Shown here: positions 18,810-27,842 of the stretch, piece after piece
Position numbering within the stretch: the first letter of the stretch is position 1
Layout of the letters: every line of letters begins with the position of its first letter
Position numbers and translations under genes: made by a program
Origin: DASQZK01 sp963732905
GTDB lineage: Bacteria > Bacteroidota > Bacteroidia > Bacteroidales > GCA-2748055
DNA: 64,000 nt
NCBI GenBank assembly: GCA_963732905.1
Contig: CAVTBM010000009.1
Location: 186,001-250,000, forward strand
Direction: 5' to 3'
The notes under the pieces: model-generated
What the model was told of the DNA's origin: nothing
Databases searched by the model: none
Seen by the model: the letters and a program-made list of their open reading frames with translations, nothing else

Positions 18810-21530
18810 TTACAACCGTATCAACTTCATCCGTAAAATTTCGTCCTTGGTTTCAATAACGATTTCATAATACCCGGAATTCAACACACCGGTGTCGAGG
18901 GTTGTATCTCCGTGGAGTTTCTTATCCATAAGAAGGGCTCCATTCAATGAAAAAATTCTCAACCGGTAATTTTCCTGGTACCGGCAGAAAATATAAAGCG
19001 TACCAACGTTTGGATTGGGGTAGATATTAAAATTACCTGTAATTCTTTGGCTGGCTGCATAATCATTACAGTGTGATGCATCCAGAACCGGTGAAATGCT
19101 GGTATTCCCTCCTGCACACACCCCGCAGGAATCCAGGAAGGCCGTTCCGTTCTCATCACCGTTGCAATCGATCACCGGTGAGCAGGCTTCAGGATCCAGA
19201 AGCGGTGAGTGTCCGGTATTTCCGCCTGCACACACACCGCAGGAGTCGATAAAAGCCGTACCATTTTCTTCCCCGTTACAATCGACCGGAGGATTACAGG
19301 TTTCAGGATCCAGAACCGGTGTATGTCCGGTATTTCCTCCTGCGCACACACCGCAGGAGTCAATAAATGCGGTACCGTTCTCGTCACCGTTGCAGTCAAC
19401 AGGAGGAATGCATGTTTCAGGGTCCAGCTCCGGATCGATTCCGGTATTACCGCCTGCGCAGGTGCCGCACGAATCGATGAACGCCGTACCGTTCAGCACA
19501 CCGTTACAATCGACCGGCGAGCATTGACTTTTGTCATCCGTCGGTGTAATCCCGGTATTACCGCCTGCGCACACCCCACAGGAATCGATGTAAGCAGAGC
19601 CGTCAATATCGCCGTTGCAATCGGTCTTTGCGGTTACGAATTTTGACAGCAGACGGATGTAATTGACCTGGTACCCGCAGCTGTTTTCGGTGACTGACCA
19701 GGAGTTGAGCGGCCAGCTTGTATTGAAGTCCTTGTACGATTTCTGTGCCGGTTGTCCTTTTGGCGGTGAAATGGATTCAGAGGTACAGATGGCATTGTTT
19801 GAGGTCGATCCGCAGCCGCCAGGGCAGCAACCATCCCAGTCATAACTGGGGTTCGCACCGCCGGTGAGATAGCCCGGGGGAGGGCCATAGGTTGAAACCC
19901 CCACACGGTCCCATAGCGGGCTCCCGTCGCAAAACCAGGTGTGGTAGAATTCATTTACGCCATTATCTCCGCCATAGTCATACATGTTCGACAGGTATAC
20001 AAAATTCATCGGGTTCACACCATGAATATAATTGACATAAGCCCTGGCAGCATCCTCTGCCGTTGAGTCCAGTGTTGCATCGATATGATAGGTGATGACA
20101 TTATAAAACATACTTCCGAAGGCGGATTTCACACCATTGCTGCCCCAGGTGTAGGCTGCCAGGAATGCCATGTAAGGATCCTTGTTACCTGTCCACGAAG
20201 GCAGGTTGTCGCTGCCGTTTTTCATGGCATTTTTATAGGTGTTTATAATATCATCCTTCACTGACGGTGTTGCATCATCGAGGCTCGAATAATAGAGAAG
20301 TATTTCCTGGTTCTGCGTTTCGAAAGGGTAAGCATAATTCCACATCATCAGGTGAGCTTCGTTGTAATGGGAGTCAAAATACTCCTGAAATACCGGATCC
20401 GCCGTCGCTTCGTACAGATAGCATGCTGCTTTGAGTTTAGCCATAGTCCTTCCATAGTCATCCGTCTCCTGGTCGCCGGCTCCAAGACCTGCCGAGCTGA
20501 AACTGGGATTATTATTGCTGAAGATCACCGAAGGATTTGCGTCTGCCCAGGTCCATGCCCTGATGGCGCGTGCGAGCAGGGTATCGGCGTATACTGTCAT
20601 GCCGATGGCGCGGTACACCTTGGAGCATATGGCAAATGCTGCGCCCGTGTTGAGGGTTGCTGAGGTACTTACCGGTCCGTAATAGCTGGGGCCGGTTGCC
20701 GATGAAGGCGGACTGGCAGACGATTCGGCCACGATGGTCAGCACACTCCCGTCATCTTCCTGCATCCTCTGGAGAAAATCGAGGCCCCATTTTGCCTCAT
20801 CGAGAATGTCGGGAATGCCGTTGCCTGATTCAGGGATATTATAGTCGTCGGCCCAGGCATCAGGTTTCTCCATCCAGGCTTTCATCATCTCCACCACGTA
20901 GCCAGCGGTCCAGTTCGTATATTTGTTGAAGTCGCCGGCATCATACCATCCGCCGCTTACATCCCGTTCTGATGCAGGGTTGTCCTTGTCATAAAAGGAC
21001 CTGCAGTTTTTATCCTGGAGCGGCCCGATATGGCTGGCACCGTCGGCCCAGCCTTCACCGGCATATTGTGCCTCTTTGGCAAAGCCCACGCGCTGGTAAA
21101 AAAACATCCTCATGGCCTGCTTAAGAACCTCGTTATATACGTTTCCCGAAATGTCAAATTCGTATGATCTGAGGTTGTTTTCTTCGTCCAGAATATAATA
21201 GCTGCCTGACTGTGAAACGGATGAAAAATCAAAGTGCCAGGCTTTATCGCCCGACGATGGATCGGTGTTCCCATTGTTCCATTTCGTCACGGTTCCTGTA
21301 AAGACTTTTTCGCCGGTCCTGGCATTTACAACCGAATATGTGTTTCCGGGAGTAAACGATTCTGCTGCATCGAAGCCTGTCTGAGGATCTTTTATGACCG
21401 CAATCTTTATAGCTTCGGGAAGATATCCGAAATGGTCAACAATGATGAATTTTGAAGTTGCCTGGGAAAAGGATGAAATGCTTGTTAAAAAGGCAAGCGT
21501 CATTAGTAAGGTTGTCCTTTTTATTTTCAT
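18810..21530 (-). CDS. GH9 endoglucanase with Cys-rich repeats and T9SS sorting domain
   Basis: This is a 906-residue secreted cellulase-family enzyme. After a signal peptide (ending SFSQ), residues 26-125 form the CelD-type N-terminal Ig domain (FIIVDHFGYLP). The GH9 barrel spans about 135-632. It has the DAGD motif (Asp197, Asp200, catalytic base region), the YIHGVNPMNFVYLS segment (501-514) and the terminal ENSCGYQVNYIRLLS segment with Glu615 as general acid. Five repeats of 37-38 residues follow, starting at 637, 674, 712, 750 and 788. Each has four Cys in the pattern DCNG...SCGxCAGGNTG...C. A C-terminal T9SS type A sorting domain (IYPNPNVGTLYI to the end) follows. It should be secreted through the T9SS and held on or released from the surface. 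Likely substrates are beta-1,4-glucans or related beta-glucans. Confidence 0.93.
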   Translation of the reverse strand: MKIKRTTLLMTLAFLTSISSFSQATSKFIIVDHFGYLPEAIKIAVIKDPQTGFDAAESFTPGNTYSVVNARTGEKVFTGTVTKWNNGNTDPSSGDKAWHFDFSSVSQSGSYYILDEENNLRSYEFDISGNVYNEVLKQAMRMFFYQRVGFAKEAQYAGEGWADGASHIGPLQDKNCRSFYDKDNPASERDVSGGWYDAGDFNKYTNWTAGYVVEMMKAWMEKPDAWADDYNIPESGNGIPDILDEAKWGLDFLQRMQEDDGSVLTIVAESSASPPSSATGPSYYGPVSTSATLNTGAAFAICSKVYRAIGMTVYADTLLARAIRAWTWADANPSVIFSNNNPSFSSAGLGAGDQETDDYGRTMAKLKAACYLYEATADPVFQEYFDSHYNEAHLMMWNYAYPFETQNQEILLYYSSLDDATPSVKDDIINTYKNAMKNGSDNLPSWTGNKDPYMAFLAAYTWGSNGVKSAFGSMFYNVITYHIDATLDSTAEDAARAYVNYIHGVNPMNFVYLSNMYDYGGDNGVNEFYHTWFCDGSPLWDRVGVSTYGPPPGYLTGGANPSYDWDGCCPGGCGSTSNNAICTSESISPPKGQPAQKSYKDFNTSWPLNSWSVTENSCGYQVNYIRLLSKFVTAKTDCNGDIDGSAYIDSCGVCAGGNTGITPTDDKSQCSPVDCNGVLNGTAFIDSCGTCAGGNTGIDPELDPETCIPPVDCNGDENGTAFIDSCGVCAGGNTGHTPVLDPETCNPPVDCNGEENGTAFIDSCGVCAGGNTGHSPLLDPEACSPVIDCNGDENGTAFLDSCGVCAGGNTSISPVLDASHCNDYAASQRITGNFNIYPNPNVGTLYIFCRYQENYRLRIFSLNGALLMDKKLHGDTTLDTGVLNSGYYEIVIETKDEILRMKLIRL
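19059..19622 (-). repeat. DNA encoding five Cys-rich tandem repeats of the GH9 enzyme
   Basis: Five in-frame units of 111-114 bases encode residues 637-824 of the GH9 enzyme. Protein units differ at only a few positions, and the DNA is also similar between units, suggesting recent expansion or gene conversion. The unit has acidic residues around DCNGDENG and two spaced Cys pairs, so it may be a calcium- or disulfide-stabilised spacer holding the catalytic domain away from the cell. Confidence 0.8.
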
Positions 21531-21668
21531 AGTAGTATTTTTTGTTTCATGGTTTCCTTGTCATGTTGTATCATTCCAGGTCATCATAATTCAGGGATCA
21601 GAATATCGGGTTACGGGGACAGATTTGGTATCGCTCTCCGCTCTTTCCCCCCGGCTCTCAGCCTTCCG

Positions 21669-23573
21669 TTACCTCTTCCCTTTCACAAACTTCGATAACA
21701 GCCTGATATACCGCACCTGGTAACTGCAGCTGTTCTCGGTGATCTCCCAGGAGTTAAGAGGCCAGCTTGTATTGAAGTCCTTATATGATTTTTGTGCCGG
21801 TTGTCCCCGGGGTGGGTTGATGGATTCGGAGAAGCACATAGCGTTATTCTCTTTGGTGTCACAATTTTCAGGACAGCAACGGTCCCAGTTATAGTGCGGA
21901 TTGGCGCCTCCGGTCAGGTATCCGGGTGGAGGACCGTAAGTAGATACACCCACCCTGTCCCATTTATCACTGCCGTTGCAGAACCACGAGTGGTAAAATT
22001 CATTCACACAGCTGTCACCGCCAAAAGAATACATATTTGACAGGTATACGATGTTGAGAGGATTGACGCCGTGGATATAATGCACATAGTTCAGGGCTGC
22101 ATCCCTCCATTCTGTATTTGTTTCTGCGTCGGGAACGTACAGGATCATATCGTAAAACAGGCTTCCCTGGGCAGATTTTACTCCGTTGCTGCCCCAGGTA
22201 TAGTCTTTCAGGCAGGCGAGATAGGGATCTTTTTCACCCTGTTGGGCAGGCAGGTTATACTCCCCATTGAGCATAGCCTTTCTGAAAACATCTTTAATTG
22301 AATCCTGCACGGCTTTGGTGCCATTCTCCAAGGTGGTATAGTACAACAATGTCTCCTGGTCGGTCGATTCGAAGGGTGAAACTTCATGGCTTGTCAACAT
22401 CTGTGCTTCGGAATAATGCTGGTCGAAATATTCGCGGTACGCCTCGTCCCCGGAAGCTTCAAACAGGAAACAGGCTGCTTCCAGTTTAACCATTTTACGG
22501 CCATAATCCCGGATTTCCATCCGGCCTGCGCCAAGACCCTGTGAATGGTATCGCGGATCATTGTTATTGAAGAGAACATCCGGATTTGCCTCAGCCCAGT
22601 TCCAGGCTCTGACGGAAGCATCGAGGAGCTTATCTGCATAACCTGACATGCCGTTCATTCTGAACACTTTGGAACTGACCGCCAGGGCAGCTGCCGTATT
22701 CAGTGTTGCCGAGGTATTCACCGGACCATAGTAGCTCGGACCCTTTGCCGATGACGGAGGGCTGGCATGGGATTCGCCAACGATGCTAAGTACACTGCCA
22801 TCATCCAGTTGTAGCCGGAGAAGATGATCAATGCCCCATTTGGCTTCATCCAGCAGATCAGGCAGGCCGTTGCCGGATTCAGGAATGTTATAGTCATCGG
22901 TCCATGCATCGGGATTTTCCAGGTAAGCCTTCATCATTTCAACTACGTAACTGGCTGTCCAGCTTGTATATTTGTTGAAATCCCCGGCATCATACCAGCC
23001 GCCGCTAACATCGTGTTCAGTGTCCGGGTTGTCTTTATCGAAGAAAGACCGGCAGTTTTTATCCTGAAGGGGACCAAGATGGCTGGCCCCGTCAGCCCAG
23101 CCTTCACCTGCAAACCGGGCTTCTTTGGGGAAACCTGCTCGCTGGTAGAAAAAGGACCGCATAGCCTCTTTCAGAACCTGGTCATAGACGTCATCAGCGA
23201 TCCGAAAATTATAGGATTTGCAGTTTCTGTCATTATCCAGCACATAATAAGTCCCGGGGGTTTCAACTTTGGAAAAGTCGAAATGCCAGACCTCATCACC
23301 AGAGGATTTGTCGGTCGCACCATTTTGCCAGGAGGTTATCTGTGCTGTGAACACTTTTGAACCGTTAAGGGCATTTACGAGTGAATAATTTGTTCCCGGA
23401 GTGAAGGTGGCGGCAGAGTCGAAGCCAATCTTTGGATTTTTGATGACGGCCGTTTTAGCAGAGGAGGGGAGGTAACCAAACTGGTCGACAATGATAAACC
23501 GGCAGGGGTCCTGTGCGATGGATACGCCGGAGTACAGGATTGCCAGGGCAAACGTCAGTAGTCTGGGTAACAT
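21669..23573 (-). CDS. GH9 endoglucanase, single-domain paralogue
   Basis: From the ATG at 23573 this encodes 634 residues with a clean signal peptide (MLPRLLTFALAILYSG...SIAQ). A TTG 27 bases upstream is a less likely start. It has the CelD-type Ig domain followed by a GH9 barrel with the same DAGD motif (Asp195, Asp198 from this start), YIHGVNPLNIVYLS and a final ENSCSYQVRYIRLL segment carrying the general-acid Glu613. It is closely similar over its full length to the downstream GH9 gene but ends right after the catalytic domain, lacking the Cys-rich repeats and T9SS tail. It is therefore probably periplasmic or released by another route. The pair looks like a tandem duplication with different cellular destinations. 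Confidence 0.92.
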   Translation of the reverse strand: MLPRLLTFALAILYSGVSIAQDPCRFIIVDQFGYLPSSAKTAVIKNPKIGFDSAATFTPGTNYSLVNALNGSKVFTAQITSWQNGATDKSSGDEVWHFDFSKVETPGTYYVLDNDRNCKSYNFRIADDVYDQVLKEAMRSFFYQRAGFPKEARFAGEGWADGASHLGPLQDKNCRSFFDKDNPDTEHDVSGGWYDAGDFNKYTSWTASYVVEMMKAYLENPDAWTDDYNIPESGNGLPDLLDEAKWGIDHLLRLQLDDGSVLSIVGESHASPPSSAKGPSYYGPVNTSATLNTAAALAVSSKVFRMNGMSGYADKLLDASVRAWNWAEANPDVLFNNNDPRYHSQGLGAGRMEIRDYGRKMVKLEAACFLFEASGDEAYREYFDQHYSEAQMLTSHEVSPFESTDQETLLYYTTLENGTKAVQDSIKDVFRKAMLNGEYNLPAQQGEKDPYLACLKDYTWGSNGVKSAQGSLFYDMILYVPDAETNTEWRDAALNYVHYIHGVNPLNIVYLSNMYSFGGDSCVNEFYHSWFCNGSDKWDRVGVSTYGPPPGYLTGGANPHYNWDRCCPENCDTKENNAMCFSESINPPRGQPAQKSYKDFNTSWPLNSWEITENSCSYQVRYIRLLSKFVKGKR

Positions 23574-23649
23574 GGTATGAGTTTTAGTTAGTATATACAA
23601 GGATAGGAAAAATTCATGAGAAATGAAATAAATCAGGGCAGATAGATGA

Positions 23650-23716
23650 GGTTGGAGGTTAGGGGTTAGGAAGTTAGAAAGTTAGAGAGTTAGAAAGTTA
23701 AAAGGTAGAGAGCTAA
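23650..23716 (+). repeat. Purine-rich 8-bp simple tandem repeat
   Basis: Imperfect repeats of GTTAGAAA and variants (GTTAGGGG, GTTAGAGA, GTTAAAAG) run for about 65 bases just upstream of the GH9 pair. Such short-period arrays change length by slippage. Nothing shows a function. Confidence 0.7.
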
Positions 23717-23734
23717 CATTTTTTGTGAATTACG

Positions 23735-24033
23735 GTCCCCCGGACCGCGGAGCGGTAGCCCATGCATAGCCACGGTTTTGCCCGTGGTGGGAATGATAGG
23801 TGAACGGCACATTGACGAAAAGGAAAAAGAATGATCCCATAAATCAGTCCCCCGAACCGCAGAGCGGTAACCCATACATAGCCAAGGTTTTGCCCGTGGT
23901 GGGAATGACCAGTGAATGATGAACAAGATGCAGAAGGACGAAGAAGAAAAAAGGATGATCCCCGGAATCACTCTCCCCGAACCGCAGAGCGTGTAACCCA
24001 TACATAGCCAGGTTTTGCTCGTGGTGGGAATGA
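23735..24033. repeat. Three tandem copies of a two-hairpin REP-like unit
   Basis: Cores of about 62 bases lie at 23735-23796, 23847-23908 and 23971-24033, spaced 112 and 124 bases apart. The spacers are also similar (GACGAAAAG...AAGAATGAT). In copy 1 two perfect hairpins are visible: ACCGC-GGA-GCGGT (23744-23756) and CCACGG-TTTTGC-CCGTGG (23770-23787). Copies 2 and 3 keep the layout with increasing mismatches. A conserved two-hairpin unit resembles REP/BIME elements mobilised by RAYT-type transposases; no such transposase is in the window. Confidence 0.8.
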
Positions 24034-24462
24034 CCGATGACCGATGAAAGTACGCTAGGACGAAAAGCAAAAAGAATAATTCCGGGAATCATCCTGATGG
24101 AAAATTAATCATCCCTGTTAGAAGGTCGAAAGAATCCTATACAAAAAAGGACTGAAATATTTTTGCAGTGAGAAAAAAAAATGATGATTTCTGCTGTCAT
24201 TCATCAAAACGGATATCGTCATTTTGGGTGAGTTGATAACTTTTCGTCAAAAAGGTTAAAACGGGACGCTGAGATTCGGGGGGTGAAAGGATTAAGGGGC
24301 GGTGTGTTGGAAGGTGGGGGAGGGATCCCATTTCAAGAAAAGACATCCTTAGAATAACGAAGCCCCTTGCTGTGCCCTCTCACCAAATCACCACCTGCAG
24401 TATGCAAGCTCCGATCATCTCACGAGGAAATAGTTTATTAAATGTATTGGCCTCATAGCCTG

Positions 24463-24477
24463 TCCCGCTAAGCGGGA
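24463..24477. repeat. Perfect 7-bp inverted repeat
   Basis: TCCCGCT (24463-24469) and AGCGGGA (24471-24477) flank a single A. It is short and GC-rich in otherwise mixed sequence, next to the 34-bp tandem repeats, and probably belongs to the same repeat-rich patch. Confidence 0.5.
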
Positions 24478-24516
24478 GAATATCCATGCTCCAGGCTTCT
24501 TAAATTATGCAAAATT

Positions 24517-24618
24517 TTACTCCCTTTGTTCATGAGATCGCTTCGCTAAGTTACTCCCTTTGGTCGTGAGATCGCTTCGCTAAGTTACTCCCTTTGGTCG
24601 TGAGATCGCTTCGCTAGG
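24517..24618. repeat. Three tandem 34-bp repeats
   Basis: Exact 34-base units occur at 24517-24550, 24551-24584 and 24585-24618. Units 2 and 3 differ at one base, and unit 1 differs from unit 2 at two. Each unit carries GATCGCTTCGCTA. Its complement contains GCGAAGC, a heptamer known to fold into an unusually stable mini-hairpin. No spacers or cas genes are present, so this is not a CRISPR array. Confidence 0.85.
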
Positions 24619-25213
24619 TTCATGTCCTTTTGTACCAACTCTATCTGAAATTATCATCGTCGCATGGAAGTTTCATTTACACAAATGGATTCAGAGTAAC
24701 GGTATTTTCTCCGCCAAAATGCAACAATCTTTAAACCCGGGGAAAGTTCTAAAGCATTGAAAATCTTCAACCCCACGAGGGGAAGGAAGATGATTCTCCC
24801 ATCATGACAATGATCCGGAAACAGGCTCCAAACGGAGGGGTTGCGACAATCCACAACTGAGTTTGTAGCATATTGGGAATATTGGTTCTCCTAACCTGGT
24901 GCATACCAACTTAAACTTACCTTCCTTTACCCCGGATAGCCACCGGGGCGGAGTCCAACCCTAGACATCGTAAAAGACGGGCCGGGTGCAGGCGAAGTCT
25001 TACACGCAGATACACAGACAGGGAAAAAGAGATTTTACCGGCTGCATTTTCCGGTCCGGGAATGCATGCAAACGCTCCGGGTCTTCAAGATCCCTCACTA
25101 CAGCAAACGGTCAGGTATTTCAGAGAGTACAAGTCATCCTTAAAACCGGTCAGATATGACCGGGATAGTACCATCAGCACTCCTGTATCCCTCATCAGAT
25201 CAACGATCCGGTC

Positions 25214-26425
25214 TTATCTTTCTCTTTCTGCGAGCCGGTCTTTTATCTCCAGGCACATCCTGACGGTATGATAAGGGCATTTCCAGAAACCGGCTTTCTC
25301 ATATGACCGTACCGGTGTTCCATTCATATCAACCCGGTAGTGCCATTCACCATTGGTCCGGTCTATAAAATATTTTTCAATATAATCCTCCAGACCCACG
25401 GCTATTTCCAGGAAGCGTTCTTCAGAGGTGTTACGGTAAGCATTCAGGAAGCCAACGATAGCCTCTCCCTGGGCCCACCATTCCAGTTCATTGTTATTTT
25501 TTCCTTTATCCAGGTGACTTTCGTGTTTGAGTCCTCCTTCGGGCAGTAGCGCAGGCATCACCGCCCTGCAAATTTGCAGCGAGATGGTTTTGAATGCCTC
25601 TGTCATCGGCTGATCACCGATGCATTCTGCAGCTTCCTGTAAAAGCCATGACGCTTCAATATCGTGGCCATAGGATATGTCGCCTGATTTAAGAACCCAG
25701 TTTTCATCGAAAAAGAGATTCAGGTGACCGGTTTCCCTGTTTATGATTTTTGTCCTGAACAGTTCAAGGAGATTCAGAATGGACGGCTTCAGACGTTCAT
25801 TTTTATTCAGCCTGTACAGACGGGAATATGCCTCGATCACATGAAGATGGGTGTTCATCGTTTTTTTTTCGTTCATGTCAATGTCACTCAGCCTCAGATC
25901 CCCGGTCTCACCCCATTCCCTTGAAAATGCTTCCAGGTACCCATTCCGTTGACGGTCCAGGGTCCTGGATTCAAGCAGTTCAAACAGATCTTCCGCTTCA
26001 ATCAGAGCCTCCACGGATCCCGTGGCAGCCGAATATTCAGCCAGTGCATAAATAACAAAGGCATGGGCATAGGTCTGTTTTTTACCATTTTGAACAGAAC
26101 CATCGGGGTTCAATGACCATAAATAGCCGGGATATTCCGGATCCTTAAAATAGGTAAGGATATAAGTATATGCCCTTTCGGCCATCACACGGTATTCCGT
26201 TTTGCCGTACCGGGCGAATACTGCAGAAAACGCCCATAGTATGCGTGCATTGAGAATAAGTCCTTTTGGCTTTCCGGATTGTATCCTGTTGAAATAATCC
26301 CGTTCACCGAAGAATCCGCCGTTTCGTTCATCCGGCATATTTTCCATCCACCAGGGTAGGATCTCCTTGAGAAGCTGTCTGTCTGCAAAATTCAGCAGTT
26401 TTTCGCTCTTGGTTCTGGTCGTCAT
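25214..26425 (-). CDS. Cellobiose/mannobiose 2-epimerase (AGE family)
   Basis: This 403-residue cytoplasmic protein has no signal peptide and spans the full length of the (alpha/alpha)6-barrel N-acylglucosamine 2-epimerase family. Conserved catalytic positions of cellobiose 2-epimerases are visible: Arg61 (LNARILWAF), His193/His195 (NTHLHVIEAYSR), His254 (YGHDIEASWLL) and His386 (CPYHTVRMC), together with the WW pair at 316-317. The family epimerises the reducing-end glucose or mannose of beta-1,4-disaccharides. Beside a GH26 mannanase the likely job is converting mannobiose to mannosyl-glucose for a phosphorylase. That phosphorylase is not in the window. The two genes lie 262 bases apart on the same strand. 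N-acylglucosamine 2-epimerase is a less likely alternative. Confidence 0.85.
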   Translation of the reverse strand: MTTRTKSEKLLNFADRQLLKEILPWWMENMPDERNGGFFGERDYFNRIQSGKPKGLILNARILWAFSAVFARYGKTEYRVMAERAYTYILTYFKDPEYPGYLWSLNPDGSVQNGKKQTYAHAFVIYALAEYSAATGSVEALIEAEDLFELLESRTLDRQRNGYLEAFSREWGETGDLRLSDIDMNEKKTMNTHLHVIEAYSRLYRLNKNERLKPSILNLLELFRTKIINRETGHLNLFFDENWVLKSGDISYGHDIEASWLLQEAAECIGDQPMTEAFKTISLQICRAVMPALLPEGGLKHESHLDKGKNNNELEWWAQGEAIVGFLNAYRNTSEERFLEIAVGLEDYIEKYFIDRTNGEWHYRVDMNGTPVRSYEKAGFWKCPYHTVRMCLEIKDRLAERER

Positions 26426-26687
26426 CGTGCCGTATCGTTATTTTTGAAATAGAATGGATATTGATTTATAAGTTACCCGGTCCTCTGTGTTCGTCCCGTA
26501 TCCTTTACATGTTCTACCGTCTTTCCCTCATCCTTTCGCCTTCGGTGTTGAAACGGGCAGCCGGTAAATGACGTGCGTACAATCCAAAGACAAGGTTCGG
26601 GTTACGTCATTTCAACCTGCAAGGTAAATGAAATTCCGATTTACGGTGATTATCCGCGTCATGGCTTCTCCGTTCTCCTCTTTTCTC

Positions 26688-27842
26688 TCATTCCCTGTTT
26701 TCCACGGCATACATATCAGGCAGATCCGGCAGGAACCAGGTAAAATCGTCCTTCTCGAATTTGATAAAATCTGCTGCTGACGAATGTCCCGGATATGGAG
26801 CATAATGGTGTCCAGGTCTGGCATTACGCCAAACCAGCAGGTAAGTTATCTTCCTGGCTGTGCTGTCATTCCTTATTGGATTGAGTAGGTAACGGGTCCA
26901 CCAGTCATCCACCGGGATAGACTGCAGCCCGGTTTCGGTAAGAGCCACAGGCTTGTTCATCCTTTCACCAAGTAATACCAGCGTCCTCAGCGATTTTATC
27001 CCTTCCGGAATGGAAGCTGTTTCTGAAAAAGAATGGTAATCATCATAGCCCAGAAGATCGACATAGTCCTCTCCCGGGAATCGCTCCAGGTAATCCGCTT
27101 CATCTTTGAACCGGTCGGTTGAGTATGCATAGAGAAGATTGTGCAGTCCTTTTACATCCCTCAGGTAATGGACGGTGAAACGGAAAAGACTGATGAATTC
27201 TTCCGGAGTGCAATGATCGCGTCCCCACCAGAACCAGCTGCCGTTCAATTCATGAAAAGGCCTGAAAATGACAGGTACTGCTGTGCCGTCGGAAGTTTTG
27301 ATCCCGGAGATGAAATCAGCCAGATCATCCAGTTCTGATTTGTAAAAATCATGTTTTTCTCCCCCGGGTAAGATAGCGTAAACCGCCCTGGTAGAGTCCC
27401 ATGCATCGCCGCCTGTGACCGGATTATCAAGGTGGCAGCTGAGCGTGTTGATGCCTCCCTTTTCGTACACGCGGATCATCCAGTTTTGTATTTTGTTGAA
27501 GCTGACCGAGTCGATGTTCCTGGACTGGCCTATCTCCCCGGCATCCCAGCCGAAAACTGCCGGAAATTTACCGGTGACATCATTCACGTCGGAACGGAAA
27601 TCGTCAGCCCACCAGCCAACACCATATGCCAGGTCATCCTGATGACCAAACATCACAGCATCATTGCGGTATTTCAGCAGATTAATGAACAGGGCACGGG
27701 TTTGAGGTGTGGCATCCGGATCGGCAGTCTTGTAAATAACGGTATTCACTTTGTTGTCTTTGACTCCTGGATTCTTCAGGCTGCAGGAACTGAAGAGCAA
27801 TAAAGGTGGTAAAAGCCGGATAATGAGCCTGGTGTAATACAT
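26688..27842 (-). CDS. GH26 beta-mannanase lipoprotein
   Basis: This 384-residue protein has a lipobox ending LFSSC (Cys20). The GH26 fold is recognised by MFGHQDDLAYG near residue 64, the acid/base motif FRPFHELNGSWFWWG with His197-Glu198, and the nucleophile motif ALTETG with Glu303. Family enzymes hydrolyse beta-1,4-mannans, and some release mannobiose. A lipid anchor suggests action at the outer membrane or periplasm, feeding mannobiose to the cytoplasmic epimerase encoded downstream. The last residues (PDMYAVENRE) carry no sorting domain. The start at 27842 gives a proper SPII signal. Confidence 0.92.
   Translation of the reverse strand: MYYTRLIIRLLPPLLLFSSCSLKNPGVKDNKVNTVIYKTADPDATPQTRALFINLLKYRNDAVMFGHQDDLAYGVGWWADDFRSDVNDVTGKFPAVFGWDAGEIGQSRNIDSVSFNKIQNWMIRVYEKGGINTLSCHLDNPVTGGDAWDSTRAVYAILPGGEKHDFYKSELDDLADFISGIKTSDGTAVPVIFRPFHELNGSWFWWGRDHCTPEEFISLFRFTVHYLRDVKGLHNLLYAYSTDRFKDEADYLERFPGEDYVDLLGYDDYHSFSETASIPEGIKSLRTLVLLGERMNKPVALTETGLQSIPVDDWWTRYLLNPIRNDSTARKITYLLVWRNARPGHHYAPYPGHSSAADFIKFEKDDFTWFLPDLPDMYAVENRE

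Larger units (their letters stand above)
23574..25213. other. Gene-free region rich in tandem and hairpin repeats
   Basis: About 1.6 kb with no believable gene. Apparent reading frames here are translations of the repeats. Besides the repeats listed separately it has small hairpins such as CCCC-ACGA-GGGG near 24769 and CCCCGG-ATAGCCA-CCGGGG at 24930-24948. The stretch 24060-24440 shows nothing I recognise. The promoter of the GH9 pair should lie just right of 23573. Confidence 0.65.

Noticed and set aside
23690..24092. Minus-strand frames of 126 and 82 codons with repeated IPTTGKT...MHGLPL segments
   Set aside because: They are translations of the tandem two-hairpin repeat in different registers. 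The peptide repeats follow the DNA repeats exactly and there is no start context or coding character.
24517..24618. CRISPR array
   Set aside because: The 34-bp units are directly adjacent with no spacers, and there are no cas genes in the window.
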